A DNA stretch of 5,496 nucleotides from NCBI GenBank assembly GCA_028876035.1, contig JAGWTK010000297.1, positions 1 through 5,496 of the forward strand. The letters are read 5' to 3'. The number at the start of each line of letters is the position of its first letter. The first letter of the stretch is position 1. A program made the translations under genes and the position numbers. The notes below the pieces were generated by a model. That model was given only the letters and a program-made list of their open reading frames with translations. It was not told where the DNA came from and searched no databases. This DNA comes from Bacteroidota bacterium. GTDB taxonomy: Bacteria > Bacteroidota > Bacteroidia > Chitinophagales > Chitinophagaceae. This document shows, piece after piece, positions 5,377-5,496 of this stretch.

Positions 5377-5496
5377 TTGAAACCTTCTTCACTTATCACT
5401 GGCCGTCAGCCTGTACTGGAAGCGTTGAGTTCTGGTCGATCTATCGATAAGATATTGTTACAACGCAATGCCAGCGGAGATTCCATTGGTGAAATC
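5377..5496 (+). CDS. rlmB: SpoU/TrmH-family RNA 2'-O-methyltransferase, N-terminal part, probably RlmB (runs off right edge)
   Basis: Forty codons are visible, in frame to the window edge. ITGRQPVLEAL (residues 7-17 counting the start as 1) and IDKILLQRNASGDSI (23-37) match the substrate-binding domain that precedes the SpoU methyltransferase domain in RlmB/TrmH proteins. In RlmB this domain helps direct 2'-O-methylation of the 23S rRNA guanosine equivalent to G2251 of E. coli, using S-adenosylmethionine. The catalytic knotted domain is outside the window, so the choice between RlmB and another TrmH-family enzyme is provisional. The only plausible start is TTG at 5377-5379. The frame is open upstream inside the Nudix gene but has no nearby ATG or GTG, and the family motif begins just six residues after this TTG. 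The 5-base gap to the Nudix stop suggests translational coupling. Confidence 0.82.
   Translation, partial: MKPSSLITGRQPVLEALSSGRSIDKILLQRNASGDSIGEI

Overview
The window reads as ordinary housekeeping chromosome from a member of the Bacteroidota, most likely the Chitinophagaceae/Sphingobacteriia side. The evidence is the protein flavour of PanC, MetK, the Nudix hydrolase and the short glycogen-synthase-like protein, the absence of Shine-Dalgarno sequences before every start codon, and two good matches to the Bacteroidota -7 promoter box TAnnTTTG in the two + strand intergenic regions. The genus assignment is inference. Genes fill almost the whole window and no gene-free stretch exceeds about 150 bases. 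I see no mobile element, CRISPR array, tRNA or rRNA.

Left half, minus strand (2440 down to 1): four co-directional, tightly packed genes that look like one operon. In order of transcription they are panC (pantothenate synthetase), panD (aspartate 1-decarboxylase, 46 bases later), a lysylphosphatidylglycerol-synthase-type membrane protein (38 bases later), and the start of rfaE2 (heptose-1-phosphate adenylyltransferase), which overlaps the membrane gene by 14 bases and runs off the left edge. PanD makes beta-alanine and PanC joins it to pantoate, so the first two genes supply both final steps of vitamin B5 synthesis; panB is not in the window. The last two genes point to the cell envelope.

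Right half, plus strand (2533 to 5496): a divergent 270-residue protein with the N-terminal fold of glycogen/starch synthase, lacking the family's nucleotide-sugar motif and the whole second domain; then metK (S-adenosylmethionine synthetase) with its own apparent promoter; a strong intrinsic terminator; a Nudix hydrolase of the ADP-ribose pyrophosphatase type; and, five bases later, the start of a SpoU/TrmH-family rRNA 2'-O-methyltransferase (probably RlmB) that runs off the right edge. MetK makes the methyl donor that the methyltransferase would use, although the terminator between them argues against simple co-transcription.

I did not find a new multi-gene system. The points most worth a second look are the apparently non-catalytic glycogen-synthase-like protein beside panC, the terminator ending 11 bases before the Nudix start codon, and a 13-base block shared by the two + strand promoter regions.
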